From the NCBI GenBank assembly GCA_002399405.1, contig DHDP01000018.1, positions 249,339-313,338 of the forward strand: DNA of 64,000 nt, read 5' to 3'. The position numbers were made by a program, and so were the translations under genes. Below are positions 1 through 8,961 of this stretch, piece after piece (the first letter of the stretch is position 1; each line of letters starts with the position of its first letter). The DNA is from Treponema sp. UBA4873 (GTDB lineage: Bacteria; Spirochaetota; Spirochaetia; Treponematales; Treponemataceae). The notes below the pieces were generated by a model that saw only the letters and a program-made list of their open reading frames with translations, did not search any database and had not been told where the DNA came from.

Positions 1-361
1 GCGTCGTGCCGAGCACCGCGCAGTTCGTCGTGATAAGCGCAAGATATACGCCCATTGCACTGTACAGGCTTGGAATTGATTTTTTCAGATAGAATTCGAC
101 GAGCTGGACGAGAGCCGCGATGACAAGAATGAAAATAAGCGTTTCGAGAAACTCAAGCTTCAGCGGCACCATAATCCCGTAATAAATCGGATAGGTAACC
201 GCCGTCGCAAGAATGATGACGAATGTCGTCGCAATGCCCATTCCTGTCGCCTTTCCGGTATCGCTCGTCATACCGATGAACGGACAGATTGCGAGATACT
301 GGATGAGGACGACGTTGTCGACGAGCATCGACTTAAGAAATATGCTCAGATACTGATTCAT
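1..361 (-). CDS. rnfA: Rnf complex subunit A (partial, C-terminus outside window)
   Basis: Integral membrane subunit of the ion-translocating ferredoxin:NAD+ oxidoreductase (Rnf). The first 120 residues are visible and match RnfA/NqrE: start MNQYLSIFLKSMLVDNVVL, the conserved stretch with Cys-Pro-Phe-Ile-Gly-Met, and near the edge ITTNCAVLG, which holds the cysteine that in this family helps bind the intramembrane [2Fe-2S] centre shared by RnfA and RnfE. The gene continues beyond position 1. Its ATG overlaps the rnfE stop as ATGA, so translation is probably coupled. It is the fifth gene of an rnfC-D-G-E-A operon; rnfB is expected next, outside the window. Confidence 0.93.
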   Translation of the reverse strand, partial: MNQYLSIFLKSMLVDNVVLIQYLAICPFIGMTSDTGKATGMGIATTFVIILATAVTYPIYYGIMVPLKLEFLETLIFILVIAALVQLVEFYLKKSIPSLYSAMGVYLALITTNCAVLGTT

Positions 362-978
362 TTTGCGTCTCCTTTTTTACCTGCTGCTTTTTTGCTGATT
401 CCGACGGTGAGTGCGGTAAGCAGTCCGAATACGAAGAATCCGCCCGGTGCCCTCGAGAAGAATCCGATTGTGTACGCCTCGGGCAGAACGCGGATTCCGA
501 AGAACGTGCCGCTTCCCAGAAGTTCACGCACGAGCGATATGATGAAGAGAACCCACGTATAGCCGAGACCCATGCCTATTGCGTCGAGCGTGGAATCAAG
601 AACTGTGTTTTTTGAAGCATACGACTCGACCCGTCCCATGATGATGCAGTTGACGACGATGAGCGGCAGAAACACACCGAGCGCCTCCGACAGCGCCGGC
701 ATGTATGCGTTGAGAAGCAGCTGCACGATCGTCGTAAATGCCGCGATAATGATGATGAAAATGGGGAGCCGGATATCCTCCGGAATCTGCTTCCGGAACA
801 GACTGATTATTAATTCGCTCATAATGAGGACGAACGTCATTCCAAGCCCCATTCCGATTCCGTTGAATACGCTCGTCGTTACGGCGAGCGATGAGCACAG
901 TCCGATTGAGAGTACAAGAAGCGGATTCTCTTTGACGAGACCGTTCAGAAATACAGCGAGTTTATTATTTTTTACCAT
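358..978 (-). CDS. rnfE: Rnf complex subunit E
   Basis: A 206-residue hydrophobic protein with about six membrane segments, homologous to RnfE/NqrD and paralogous to RnfA. The motif VNCIIMGRVE near residue 110 carries the cysteine expected to pair with that of RnfA at the intramembrane iron-sulfur centre. Length is normal for the family, and the lysine-rich C-terminus should be cytoplasmic. It begins one base after the rnfG stop and overlaps rnfA by 4 bp, typical of a tightly coupled membrane-complex operon. Confidence 0.93.
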   Translation of the reverse strand: MVKNNKLAVFLNGLVKENPLLVLSIGLCSSLAVTTSVFNGIGMGLGMTFVLIMSELIISLFRKQIPEDIRLPIFIIIIAAFTTIVQLLLNAYMPALSEALGVFLPLIVVNCIIMGRVESYASKNTVLDSTLDAIGMGLGYTWVLFIISLVRELLGSGTFFGIRVLPEAYTIGFFSRAPGGFFVFGLLTALTVGISKKAAGKKGDAK

Positions 979-979
979 C

Positions 980-2116
980 CTATTCCTCCTGATAATGCTC
1001 GTTCAGCGTGTATTCCGCGCTGCCGGCCGGAGCTGTTTTACCGCCGTGTTTTTCCATAATAACGGCTGCCTCATATGCGGCGACCTTTACCATGTCGGCA
1101 ACGCAGTCGCTCGAAATGGAAGCGCCCGAAACAACGTCGTAATCTGTTCCCGGACGCAGATTCTGGTCCGCGGACTTTGACGTGAACTGTTTGTAAAAAG
1201 ACGGTACGGCCGTATTCATGCCGAGGTTCGGCGAATCCTGCAGCCGTACGATGCGCGCCCCGAGAATAGTACGGTCCGCGTCGACGGCGACAATGACCGA
1301 CCCGCCGTTTTCGCTGTACGTCTGACCGCTGACTTCGACGGCAGCCGCAACGATTGCGCCGTCCGCGTTTTTAACGAGCGCTTCCCGGTCTATAAGCATG
1401 TTGTGCGGATAGTACGAAGAGTCGAACGGAACGTCTTCCGTAACGGACGTACCGCATATATCCTGTACCGCATCTTCGAACGTGAAAAGAACGGGCTGTT
1501 CTGCAGCCGAAGGAGCATCGCCCGAAGAAGCCGCACCGCCGAATTTTTCCGCGAGATATTCGCCTGCGCTGTATGTGCCCTGCGAGAGCAGATTCGCGAC
1601 GCCTTTGCTCGTGATTGTCGCGCCGGAAACTGCTTCGAACGTTTCGTTTACGACGAAACCGTCGTTTGCGTTTTTGCCCTTGAACTGGTCGTAGAATGTC
1701 GTGCCGCCCTTTGTTTTGTACGACGGATCGTTCGCTTTAAGACCGAAGCCCGGAGAGTCGGTAAGTTCGAGAAACTGCATGCCTGTTACGGTGCGCTTCA
1801 AATCAAGTCCGACGAGAATTGTCGCATGGTCGTATGTCGGGCCGGAAACCTGAACGACTGCCCCGACGACTGTTCCGCCCTGTTTTGCAAGATACATTTT
1901 CGCAATCGTGATTGCGTCGTCGGTACTCGGCTTGTAGTCGGTTACCTCTTCAAACGAATCCGCGTCGGCGAATACCGTTTTCATGCCGGCGTTTGCCTTT
2001 TCAATCTGCTGCTGCGCAATGACGGGAGCGGTGATATTGTTTACAAGCGCAAGAAGAAAACAGGCGACTACCGCGAATGCCGCGAGCGTAAAGCCGAGTT
2101 TGAGCATCTGTTTCAT
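980..2116 (-). CDS. rnfG: Rnf complex subunit G with two FMN-binding domains
   Basis: Periplasmic electron-carrying subunit anchored by one N-terminal membrane helix (about residues 8-28). RnfG is normally about 200 residues with one FMN-binding domain; this one has 378 residues and two. Domain 1 (about 60-185) ends in SGATITS, with Thr167 as the predicted covalent FMN-phosphoester site. Domain 2 (about 210-355) repeats the fold features, including a D/SPG/NLGM-type segment, and ends in DVVSGASISS, with Ser333 where threonine is usual. A short Ala/Ser linker (about 193-205) joins them. It overlaps rnfD by 4 bp. Covalent flavin attachment by ApbE is established for the family; whether both sites are loaded here is inference. 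Confidence 0.9.
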   Translation of the reverse strand: MKQMLKLGFTLAAFAVVACFLLALVNNITAPVIAQQQIEKANAGMKTVFADADSFEEVTDYKPSTDDAITIAKMYLAKQGGTVVGAVVQVSGPTYDHATILVGLDLKRTVTGMQFLELTDSPGFGLKANDPSYKTKGGTTFYDQFKGKNANDGFVVNETFEAVSGATITSKGVANLLSQGTYSAGEYLAEKFGGAASSGDAPSAAEQPVLFTFEDAVQDICGTSVTEDVPFDSSYYPHNMLIDREALVKNADGAIVAAAVEVSGQTYSENGGSVIVAVDADRTILGARIVRLQDSPNLGMNTAVPSFYKQFTSKSADQNLRPGTDYDVVSGASISSDCVADMVKVAAYEAAVIMEKHGGKTAPAGSAEYTLNEHYQEE

Positions 2117-3129
2117 TTTACAGCCTCCTCTTTTGCGTTCTTTACGTCAAATTCGGCAACTGTCTTTTTTGCCGGGACCGGTTTCCTTGCGCGCCGTCCG
2201 TAACCGTATTTCGTCACGGTAAGTTTGTTGAGGAATGCGGAGAACGAGTTCATAATGAGGATTGAGAACATGACGCCTTCCGGATAACCGCCGAATCTGC
2301 GGATGAGGAACGTGATAAGTCCGCATCCCGTTCCGAAAACGAGACGTCCCGGTCCCGTTACCGGTGCCGTCGCATAATCGGTGACCATGAACGTCGCGCC
2401 GAACAGAAGACCGCCGGAAAGCATCGCCATAAGGACGTCGCCGCCGGTAACCCACGTAAGAAGCGCGACCGTCGCGACCATTGTAAGCGGAGCGCGCCAG
2501 TCGATAACGCGCGTAAGAACGAGAAATGCGAATGAAATGAGTATCAGCAGAATGCTTGTCTCGCCGATGCATCCCGCTCTGTTTCCCAGAAAATACTGCA
2601 GATATGTGCCCGAGTCCGCAATGAATGACCCTTCCTTTATCTGTGAAAGGACAGTCGCGCTGCTCACTGCGTCCGTCGCAGGATCGAGCCACGAGGCGCC
2701 CAGCGCTACAGGAAAGCTTATGAAAAGAAACGCGCGTCCGGTAAGGGCCGGATTCCACACGTTCGCGCCGAGTCCGCCGAAAAATCCTTTTGCAACGATG
2801 ACGGCGAATGCGTCTCCCAGAAGGACCTGCCAGACAGGTGTTGTCGGCGGCAGCACGAGGGCAAGAAGAATGCCGGTGACTACTGCGGAACAGTCGTTTA
2901 CGGTGATGTCGTGCTTCGTAAGCTTCTGGAAAAGAGCCTCAAAACATACGGTGCCCGCGACCGATATGAGAATTGTGATGAGCGCGCGTACGCCGAAAAT
3001 AACGACGCCGTACACACATTCGGGAAGCAGTGCGGCAATAACCGTGCACATGAGCTTCGGCGTTGTAACACCGTTTGCAAAATGCGGAGACGGTGACAGG
3101 TATATTTCGTTTTTATCTGATTCAGCCAT
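2113..3129 (-). CDS. rnfD: Rnf complex subunit D
   Basis: Polytopic membrane subunit (338 residues) of the RnfD/NqrB family, part of the ion-translocating core with covalently bound FMN. The flavinylation-type motif reads DAVSSAT at residues 153-159, with Thr159 as predicted acceptor; the usual glycine of SGAT is serine. WNPALTGRAFLF and the glycine-rich membrane segments are typical. The reading frame is open further upstream, but the ATG at 3129 gives the family-length start (MAESDKNEIYLSPSPH) and overlaps the rnfC stop by one base, so the longer frame is rejected. The lysine-rich tail after about residue 315 is cytoplasmic. Confidence 0.93.
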   Translation of the reverse strand: MAESDKNEIYLSPSPHFANGVTTPKLMCTVIAALLPECVYGVVIFGVRALITILISVAGTVCFEALFQKLTKHDITVNDCSAVVTGILLALVLPPTTPVWQVLLGDAFAVIVAKGFFGGLGANVWNPALTGRAFLFISFPVALGASWLDPATDAVSSATVLSQIKEGSFIADSGTYLQYFLGNRAGCIGETSILLILISFAFLVLTRVIDWRAPLTMVATVALLTWVTGGDVLMAMLSGGLLFGATFMVTDYATAPVTGPGRLVFGTGCGLITFLIRRFGGYPEGVMFSILIMNSFSAFLNKLTVTKYGYGRRARKPVPAKKTVAEFDVKNAKEEAVK

Positions 3130-4496
3130 TATTTTGTACCTCCGGATGATTGGGCTGCAGCGGCCTTTGTCTTCGCCTCGGTTTTCCGGGTGCGTACGAC
3201 GTTTTTTCCGTAGCGGAAACGCTGCACGAGCCTGATATGTGCGGGGCAGACGTACGAGCACGAGCCGCATTCGATGCAGTCCGTAAGTCCGTATTTTTCA
3301 GCCTGCTCGAAATCGCCGGATCTGATGGTGCGTGCCATGAGGACGGGCGCCAGATTCATCGGACATGCTCTGATGCATGCTGCGCAGCCGATGCAGGGCG
3401 TTTCGTCGGCAAGACTTGTCTCTTTCTTCGTAAGGAAAAGAACGCCGCTCGTTCCCTTGACAATCGGAAACATCGCGTTCGTCATGGCAAATCCCATCAT
3501 CGGACCGCCGGAGATGATTTTTGCAACTTCTCCGTTTCTGAGCCTGATGACTTCGGGAATAAGGTCCCCGACGTTCGTTCCGATCGGAACGCGGATGTTT
3601 TCCGGCGTTTCGCACGCGCCTCCGCTTATGGTAAGCGCGCGTTCGATGAGCGGTTTGCCGAAACGGAATGCGTCGGAGATTGCGCAGACCGTTCCCACGT
3701 TGGAAATGAGGCAGCCTGCCGCGGCGGGAAGACAGCCTGCGGGAATCTCGCGGCCGAGCAGGGCAAGCGTAAGATTTTTCTCACATCCCTGCGGATACTT
3801 TGTTTTTACAACTCTGACTTCCATGTCGTCTGCATATCCTGCTTTGCTCACAGCTTCTTTGAGCTCGTCGAGCAGATCTGCTTTGTTGCTTTCAAGCGCG
3901 ATAATACCGTGCGCGCCCAAAAGGCGGAGCTCGATTGCGAATCCGTCGACGACTTTGCCGGTTTCTTCCTTGAGCGTACGGTAATCTACCGTAAGATACG
4001 GTTCACATTCGGCCGCGTTGAGAATGACGTACTCGATTTCCATACCTTCGGGCGGACTAAGCTTGACGTGCGTCGGAAACGACGCTCCGCCCATGCCGGC
4101 AATACCTGCATCCTTTATACGTTTCAGCGCATCTTTTTCGTCGCAGGTGAACGGGTCGAGAGGCGCCATGTATGCTGTCTCGTCCGAACCGTCCGCTTCA
4201 ATCGTGATGCACGGCGCTTCCGTATTGCCGGTGACCATATGCGGTCCGATTTTTTTTACCGTACCGGTAACGGACGCGTGGACAGGCACCGATATATATT
4301 TGTCGGATTGCGCCAGTATCTGTCCTTTTACGACGCGGTCGCCGACTTTTACGACACATTCATTCGGTGCACCGCCCATAGTGACCGGAATAGTCACTGT
4401 TCTGGTAGAAGGGAACGCATCCGTGATTTTAGAATCGCGGGAAAGTTCCTTATGTTCAGGCGGATAAATGCCGCCCTTGAATGTAAACATTTTCAT
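3129..4496 (-). CDS. rnfC: Rnf complex subunit C, NADH-binding Fe-S/flavin subunit
   Basis: Peripheral cytoplasmic subunit (455 residues) related to complex I 51-kDa proteins. It shows the RnfC N-terminus (MKMFTFKGGIYPPE), a biotinyl-like beta domain, the glycine-rich GMGGASFPTHVK segment, and two C-terminal [4Fe-4S] motifs, CIGCAACIRACP and CIECGSCSYVCP. The frame is open to a TTG at 4532, but that TTG is the first three bases of a -35 hexamer (TTGACG, 4532-4527). With a 17-bp spacer and TACAAT at 4509-4504, transcription should begin at or next to the ATG at 4496. First gene of the rnf operon, divergent from the outer-membrane protein gene at 4628. Confidence 0.93.
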   Translation of the reverse strand: MKMFTFKGGIYPPEHKELSRDSKITDAFPSTRTVTIPVTMGGAPNECVVKVGDRVVKGQILAQSDKYISVPVHASVTGTVKKIGPHMVTGNTEAPCITIEADGSDETAYMAPLDPFTCDEKDALKRIKDAGIAGMGGASFPTHVKLSPPEGMEIEYVILNAAECEPYLTVDYRTLKEETGKVVDGFAIELRLLGAHGIIALESNKADLLDELKEAVSKAGYADDMEVRVVKTKYPQGCEKNLTLALLGREIPAGCLPAAAGCLISNVGTVCAISDAFRFGKPLIERALTISGGACETPENIRVPIGTNVGDLIPEVIRLRNGEVAKIISGGPMMGFAMTNAMFPIVKGTSGVLFLTKKETSLADETPCIGCAACIRACPMNLAPVLMARTIRSGDFEQAEKYGLTDCIECGSCSYVCPAHIRLVQRFRYGKNVVRTRKTEAKTKAAAAQSSGGTK

Positions 4497-4503
4497 GTGT
4501 TCT

Positions 4504-4532
4504 ATTGTATGGTATTCTTCTTTTAGCGTCAA
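4504..4532 (-). promoter_or_regulatory. rnf operon promoter, predicted leaderless
   Basis: Minus strand: TTGACG (4532-4527), 17-bp spacer, TACAAT (4509-4504), then 7 nt to the rnfC ATG at 4496. No Shine-Dalgarno sequence lies at a usual distance from that ATG. Confidence 0.7.
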
Positions 4533-4552
4533 ATTGTTTGCACCTGTAACTA

Positions 4553-4618
4553 TTGTGGATTAAATGACTCTTATCTAGTATAATTATCTGAATAGAATCA
4601 ATTTAAGTCATAGGGAGG
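4553..4618 (+). promoter_or_regulatory. Promoter and RBS of the outer-membrane protein gene
   Basis: A consensus TATAAT sits at 4579-4584; the -35 region (TTGTGG at 4553-4558, 20-bp spacing) is poor. GGGAGG at 4613-4618 lies 9 nt before the ATG at 4628 and decides that start over an out-of-frame ATG at 4621. Confidence 0.5.
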
Positions 4619-4627
4619 CTATGAACG

Positions 4628-5692
4628 ATGATAAAAAAAATTGTGGCTGCGGCAGCTGCTGCATTTGCATCGACTGTGTTGTTTGCCTATAATCCGCCGG
4701 TAAGCGGTGAAAGCCTTGACAGACTCACAAGTCCTGCACAGCTGACGTCCGCTTCTTCAAGCGCGGGCGGCGGGCTTTTTTCGGTCGGCCCTGATTCAAT
4801 CGTCTTCAATCCTGCACTTATAGCATATGAACAGCGCATTACGCTTGATCTGGGATATACGGCGCTGTTCTCTTCCGATGATCCCGACAACGCTTACGGA
4901 TCTGCATTCGAGACGGGAATACTCATTCCGTGGAAGTGGTTCGTCGGCAGCGGAATCATCAAAGGTGATTTTCTGCCGTTCGACGAGATGAACGCCGGAA
5001 ACACGCTCGGTACGAATGTCGGTATAGCAAAGGAAGTGTCGGAACACCTGAGCGTCGGAATCGGCATGAACGCCGGACTTTTCTGGGGAGCCGGCAGCGA
5101 CTGGTCTCTCGGCGCGAACATCGGTGCGCTGTACCGGCTTCCGCAGCTCGGGTTTATGAAAGATTTCCGGATCGGCGTTTCGATGCTTAATCTGGGGAAA
5201 AATTATACGTTTACGACGCTGCAGGGAATCGACTCCGACGAGGATGTCGGCTCGTTCCCGCAGATTGCGACGCTCCGCGCCGGTGCTGCCGCCGTCCTGT
5301 TCTCAAACGACTATTTCAAGGGCGGCGTTTCGCTTGATTTTGCAATACCCGGCTTCCAGAATCTTATTGTTGATACGGGGCTGCAGCTTTCTTTCAACGA
5401 CATGCTGTTTCTCCGTGCGTCCGAAGAAATCAACATCCGCGAATCTATCGCCGGATATGCGAATTATATGCCGTCGCTGAGCCTCGGCTACCGGTTCACG
5501 TTCAGCGCGAAAAATAACTCGTATCTGGAAAAGAACGGCTGGGGGCAGAGCGAGATGACGACGAGCGCTGCGTGGCAGCAGCTTTATCAGACGGTGAACG
5601 CGTGTTCGTTCGGAGTCAGAATGAATCTCGGCATGCAGGATACGGATCCGCCTCTTATTGAGCTGTGGAACGGTGAGGAGGATCAGAAATGA
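4628..5692 (+). CDS. Treponemal outer-membrane beta-barrel protein (UPF0164/FadL-like)
   Basis: A 354-residue exported protein with an N-terminal signal peptide (cleavage probably after LFA, about residue 20) followed by many short alternating beta segments (LDLGYTALF, VGIGMNAGLFWG, LSLGYRFTFSAK) ending in a barrel-like strand (FGVRMNLGM). The motif GPDSIVFNPALIAYE near residues 54-68 resembles the N-terminal 'NPA' signature of FadL/UPF0164-type proteins that are expanded in treponemes. Predicted location is the outer membrane, possibly as a pore for hydrophobic or small solutes; the substrate is unknown. It overlaps the next gene by 4 bp (ATGA), so the barrel and the large OmpA-tailed protein are probably made together. 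Family assignment is from remembered features only. Confidence 0.65.
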   Translation: MIKKIVAAAAAAFASTVLFAYNPPVSGESLDRLTSPAQLTSASSSAGGGLFSVGPDSIVFNPALIAYEQRITLDLGYTALFSSDDPDNAYGSAFETGILIPWKWFVGSGIIKGDFLPFDEMNAGNTLGTNVGIAKEVSEHLSVGIGMNAGLFWGAGSDWSLGANIGALYRLPQLGFMKDFRIGVSMLNLGKNYTFTTLQGIDSDEDVGSFPQIATLRAGAAAVLFSNDYFKGGVSLDFAIPGFQNLIVDTGLQLSFNDMLFLRASEEINIRESIAGYANYMPSLSLGYRFTFSAKNNSYLEKNGWGQSEMTTSAAWQQLYQTVNACSFGVRMNLGMQDTDPPLIELWNGEEDQK

Positions 5693-8600
5693 AAAAAACG
5701 ATTTTAGCAGTAAGTGCCGCAGTTCTTCTTACGGCTGCAACTCCCGTTTTTGCGGAGCAGAAGCCGAAATTTATTTCTCCGAACAACGACGGCGTTCAGG
5801 ACGAGCTTGTTATTCCCCTGAAAATCGGCGAGAAACGCTACGTTGAATCGTGGAGTCTCATAGTTGAAGATGCCGGCGGAAAAATTGTGCGCACGATAGG
5901 AAACAAAGTTTCACTGCCTGAAAACGTGACGTTCAAATCGTTTTTCAAGCAGCTTTTTACGCCGAAACAGGGGGTCGACATTCCGGCGGCCGTAACGTGG
6001 AACGGCGCTATGGATAACGGCGAGACGGCTCCCGACGGAACATATCAGTATTATTTTACCGCGACTGACGACAACGGAAATGTCGGCAGAACGGACAAGT
6101 ACGAGGTTGTCGTCGACACGTCTGCTCCTCAGGTAACAGTCGGGCAGCCGGGCGACCGAATTTTCGGTGAAGGCGCAAAGTCCGAGTTCAACATCAGGCA
6201 GTCGGGTTCAAAGGAAGACGAATGGGTCGGCAGTTTCAAGGCTGCCGACGGTTCAATTGTCCGCAAATACATATGGAAAAATACGGAGCCGCTGAATTTC
6301 AGCTGGAACGGTACGAACGATTCCGGCGCTCCTGTCGCCGACGGCGTCTACTCCTATGATATAAAAGCGACGGACCGCGCCGGAAACGTTTCCGCCGATG
6401 CTTCGATTGCGAACATCATTTTCTCTGCGGAAAAACCGGCGACGAATATTTCAATCGACGGCAGCAGGTATTTCTCGCCGAAATCGGAGAGCGAATTCTC
6501 TTCCGTTACGTTCAACATAACCATTCCCGTTCCGGCGGCGAGCAGCGGAAATAAACTTACGTCATGGAGCGTCGCAATCGTCGACGCGGGCGGGAAAGTG
6601 TACCGCACGTATGATTCGTCTTCATCCGAAGTTCCGCCTCAGACAATCGTATTCGACGGAACGGATTCGAACGGCAGCGTACTCGGCAACGGACGCTATC
6701 AGGCGAAAGTCACCGCGAAATATCTGAACGGATTTGAACCGGTACCAGTTTTTTCTCCTGTCTTTGTGCTCGACACGACGAAACCAGACGCGCAGGTCCG
6801 CGTATCCGACAAGGTATTCGGAGCCGGTTCGAAGAGCACGATTACTATCAGTCAGTTCTTTACGCCGAAAACTCTTGCGGCGGTCAAGTCGTGGAACGGC
6901 AGGATTTACGCCGCCGACGATGCGGCGAAGGTCGTGAAGCAGTTCCCGCTCGGAGAATTCCCGCCCGATTCAATTGTGTGGGACGGACTCGACGACGACG
7001 GCAGGCTCGCGTCGAACGGTTCGTATGTATTCGAGCTTTCCGCGACCGACCTTGCGGGCAACTCGGGCGTTATCCGTTCCGATTCGTTCAGTCTCGATAC
7101 GACGGAAGCGACAATCATGCTCGCTATGAAGGATACGGCGTTCTCGCCGAACAGCGACAAGATTAAGGACACGATTACGTTCACTCCCGTGACGCATACG
7201 GGAAGCGGCGGAATTGTAAAATATACGTTCACAATCACCTCCTCCGGCGCTAAAACCGCCGTTAAAACAATCAGCGAGAACAGAACCGTTCCTGCGTCGT
7301 TCGTCTGGGACGGCAAAGACGACAGCGGAATCATCTGCGCCGACGGACAGTATACGGCGTCGCTGCAGATTACTTCCGCAAACGACTCGACTGCATCGGC
7401 AGCGACTCAGACCTTTACGCTCGACACAAAGGCGCCGTACCTTTCGGCACAGATACCGTGGGCGTCGTTCTCTCCCGACGGAGACGAAAATCAGGATACG
7501 GTTCCCGTCTCGGTGACTGACTGCACGACGGAAAAACTGTGGACCGCCGAAGTCAGAAATGCGAAAGGCACTGCAGTACGCAGATTTACGTGGAACGGTA
7601 CCGTCCAAACCGCCGGCAAACCGGGGTTTGAGTGGAACGGCGCGGACGAGTCCGGCAATACGGCCCCGGACGGCATATATTCAATAGTCGTGAGCTCGAC
7701 CGACGAAGCGGGCAACGCGTTCAGCACGTCGCTCAACGGCATTACGCTCGACAACCGCGAAGTAAAAGCGTACGTCACGACTGACCTCGACGGAATTTCA
7801 CCGAACGGGGACAACGTGCTCGACTCGCAGCTGTTTACAATCCGCACGACCGTTGCGGACGGCATTCTTTCCTGGAAGTTCGATATCTGCAGCGAGGACG
7901 GAACTTCCGTACGCAGCTGGTCAGACAAGGACAGCCCGAATGTTCCTGCGACAATTATCTGGGACGGTCTTGACATGTACGGCAAAACGGGCGAAGGCAC
8001 GTTTACCGGCAGACTCCAGATTGTCTACAAGAAGGGAAATAAAGTCGCGGCTTCGTCCGCTCCGTTCGTGTGCTCGGCGACTCCTCCGGTACTTAACGTG
8101 AAGACGGCGCCTGAATACTTCAGCCCCGACAACGACGGTACGGACGACGATCTGTTCATCATGCTCAACGGTTCGACGAAGGGTAGAATTACGAACTGGT
8201 CGTTCACTATCAACGATCCGCAGGGAAGCGCGTTCTGGAAGACGGGCGGCACCGCGACCATTACGAACAGGATTGTCTGGGACGGCCTGAGCAACACGCA
8301 GAAGGATGCGAACGGCATGGCCGAACGCGTTCAGTCCGCAATAGATTATCCGTGGACGTTCACTGTAAAGGACAGCCTCGGCATGACGTCTTCCGTAAGC
8401 GGGATCATACCCGTGGATGTACTTGTTATCCGCGACGGCAATGTGCTCAAGATGGCAGTTCCGTCAATCATCTTCCGCCCGGACAACGCCGATTTCAAAG
8501 TAGAGTCAGCACCGGGAAAGAAAGACGGAGTTACGGCCGAGCAGGCGGAGAAGGATGAGCGCGTTCTTAACCGCATCGCCGACATTCTCAAGAAGTTCAA

Positions 8601-8871
8601 GGATTATAAAGTAACGATCGTCGGACACGCGAACCGGACGACCGAAGATGAAGCAGAGGAAACTCAGGACAATCCGAGACGCTGGGGGCCGGCCCTTATC
8701 CCGCTGTCCCTCAAACGCGCGGAGTTCGTAAAGTCCTATCTTGTAAATAAAGGCGTGAGCGCGTCCCGGCTTTCAACGGAAGGCAAGGGCGGTACGGAAC
8801 TCGTCGTCGACTGGCAGGATAAAGATAATAACTGGAAGAACCGCCGCGTGGAGTTCATTCTGGAAAAATAA
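5689..8871 (+). CDS. Large secreted FlgD-Ig repeat protein with C-terminal OmpA domain
   Basis: 1060 residues with a signal peptide (about 1-22, ending VFA). The body holds roughly eight to nine Ig-like repeats of the FlgD type, each with a W(D/N)G...D..G....DG.Y.......D..GN pattern. Between them an Asp-rich motif recurs: SPNNDGVQD (about 30), FSPNSDKIKD (about 485), FSPDGDENQD (about 593), ISPNGDNVLD (about 702) and FSPDNDGTDD (about 810), reminiscent of calcium-binding 'SPNGDG' motifs in secreted adhesin-like proteins. The last 130 residues are an OmpA-like peptidoglycan-binding domain (IIFRPDNADF, LSLKRAEFVKSYLV, RLSTEGKGG, NRRVEFIL). Likely a periplasmic or outer-envelope structural protein tethered to peptidoglycan. 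Function not known. Confidence 0.75.
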   Translation: MKKTILAVSAAVLLTAATPVFAEQKPKFISPNNDGVQDELVIPLKIGEKRYVESWSLIVEDAGGKIVRTIGNKVSLPENVTFKSFFKQLFTPKQGVDIPAAVTWNGAMDNGETAPDGTYQYYFTATDDNGNVGRTDKYEVVVDTSAPQVTVGQPGDRIFGEGAKSEFNIRQSGSKEDEWVGSFKAADGSIVRKYIWKNTEPLNFSWNGTNDSGAPVADGVYSYDIKATDRAGNVSADASIANIIFSAEKPATNISIDGSRYFSPKSESEFSSVTFNITIPVPAASSGNKLTSWSVAIVDAGGKVYRTYDSSSSEVPPQTIVFDGTDSNGSVLGNGRYQAKVTAKYLNGFEPVPVFSPVFVLDTTKPDAQVRVSDKVFGAGSKSTITISQFFTPKTLAAVKSWNGRIYAADDAAKVVKQFPLGEFPPDSIVWDGLDDDGRLASNGSYVFELSATDLAGNSGVIRSDSFSLDTTEATIMLAMKDTAFSPNSDKIKDTITFTPVTHTGSGGIVKYTFTITSSGAKTAVKTISENRTVPASFVWDGKDDSGIICADGQYTASLQITSANDSTASAATQTFTLDTKAPYLSAQIPWASFSPDGDENQDTVPVSVTDCTTEKLWTAEVRNAKGTAVRRFTWNGTVQTAGKPGFEWNGADESGNTAPDGIYSIVVSSTDEAGNAFSTSLNGITLDNREVKAYVTTDLDGISPNGDNVLDSQLFTIRTTVADGILSWKFDICSEDGTSVRSWSDKDSPNVPATIIWDGLDMYGKTGEGTFTGRLQIVYKKGNKVAASSAPFVCSATPPVLNVKTAPEYFSPDNDGTDDDLFIMLNGSTKGRITNWSFTINDPQGSAFWKTGGTATITNRIVWDGLSNTQKDANGMAERVQSAIDYPWTFTVKDSLGMTSSVSGIIPVDVLVIRDGNVLKMAVPSIIFRPDNADFKVESAPGKKDGVTAEQAEKDERVLNRIADILKKFKDYKVTIVGHANRTTEDEAEETQDNPRRWGPALIPLSLKRAEFVKSYLVNKGVSASRLSTEGKGGTELVVDWQDKDNNWKNRRVEFILEK

Positions 8872-8883
8872 TAGCGATTGAAC

Positions 8884-8961
8884 CGCCTGCAGAATCCGTC
8901 TGATTTTTGCAGGCGTCCGATTGTTTTGAACGCCGGTGCGGTTTTCCGCGCCGGCGTTTTT
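8884..8961 (+). terminator. Two hairpins, the second a strong intrinsic terminator
   Basis: First hairpin: CGCCTGCA at 8884-8891 pairs with TGCAGGCG at 8908-8915. Second: a 13-bp stem, 8929-8941 with 8946-8958 and one G-T pair, four-base TTTT loop, followed by a T run at 8957-8961. It ends the outer-membrane operon and touches the stop codon of the converging GGDEF gene. Confidence 0.85.

Noticed and set aside
4497..4532. TTG start at 4532 giving RnfC a 12-residue N-terminal extension, with an AGGTG upstream
   Set aside because: TTGACG at 4532-4527 is better read as the -35 of a promoter whose -10 is 7 nt before the ATG at 4496, and the shorter protein matches the family N-terminus.
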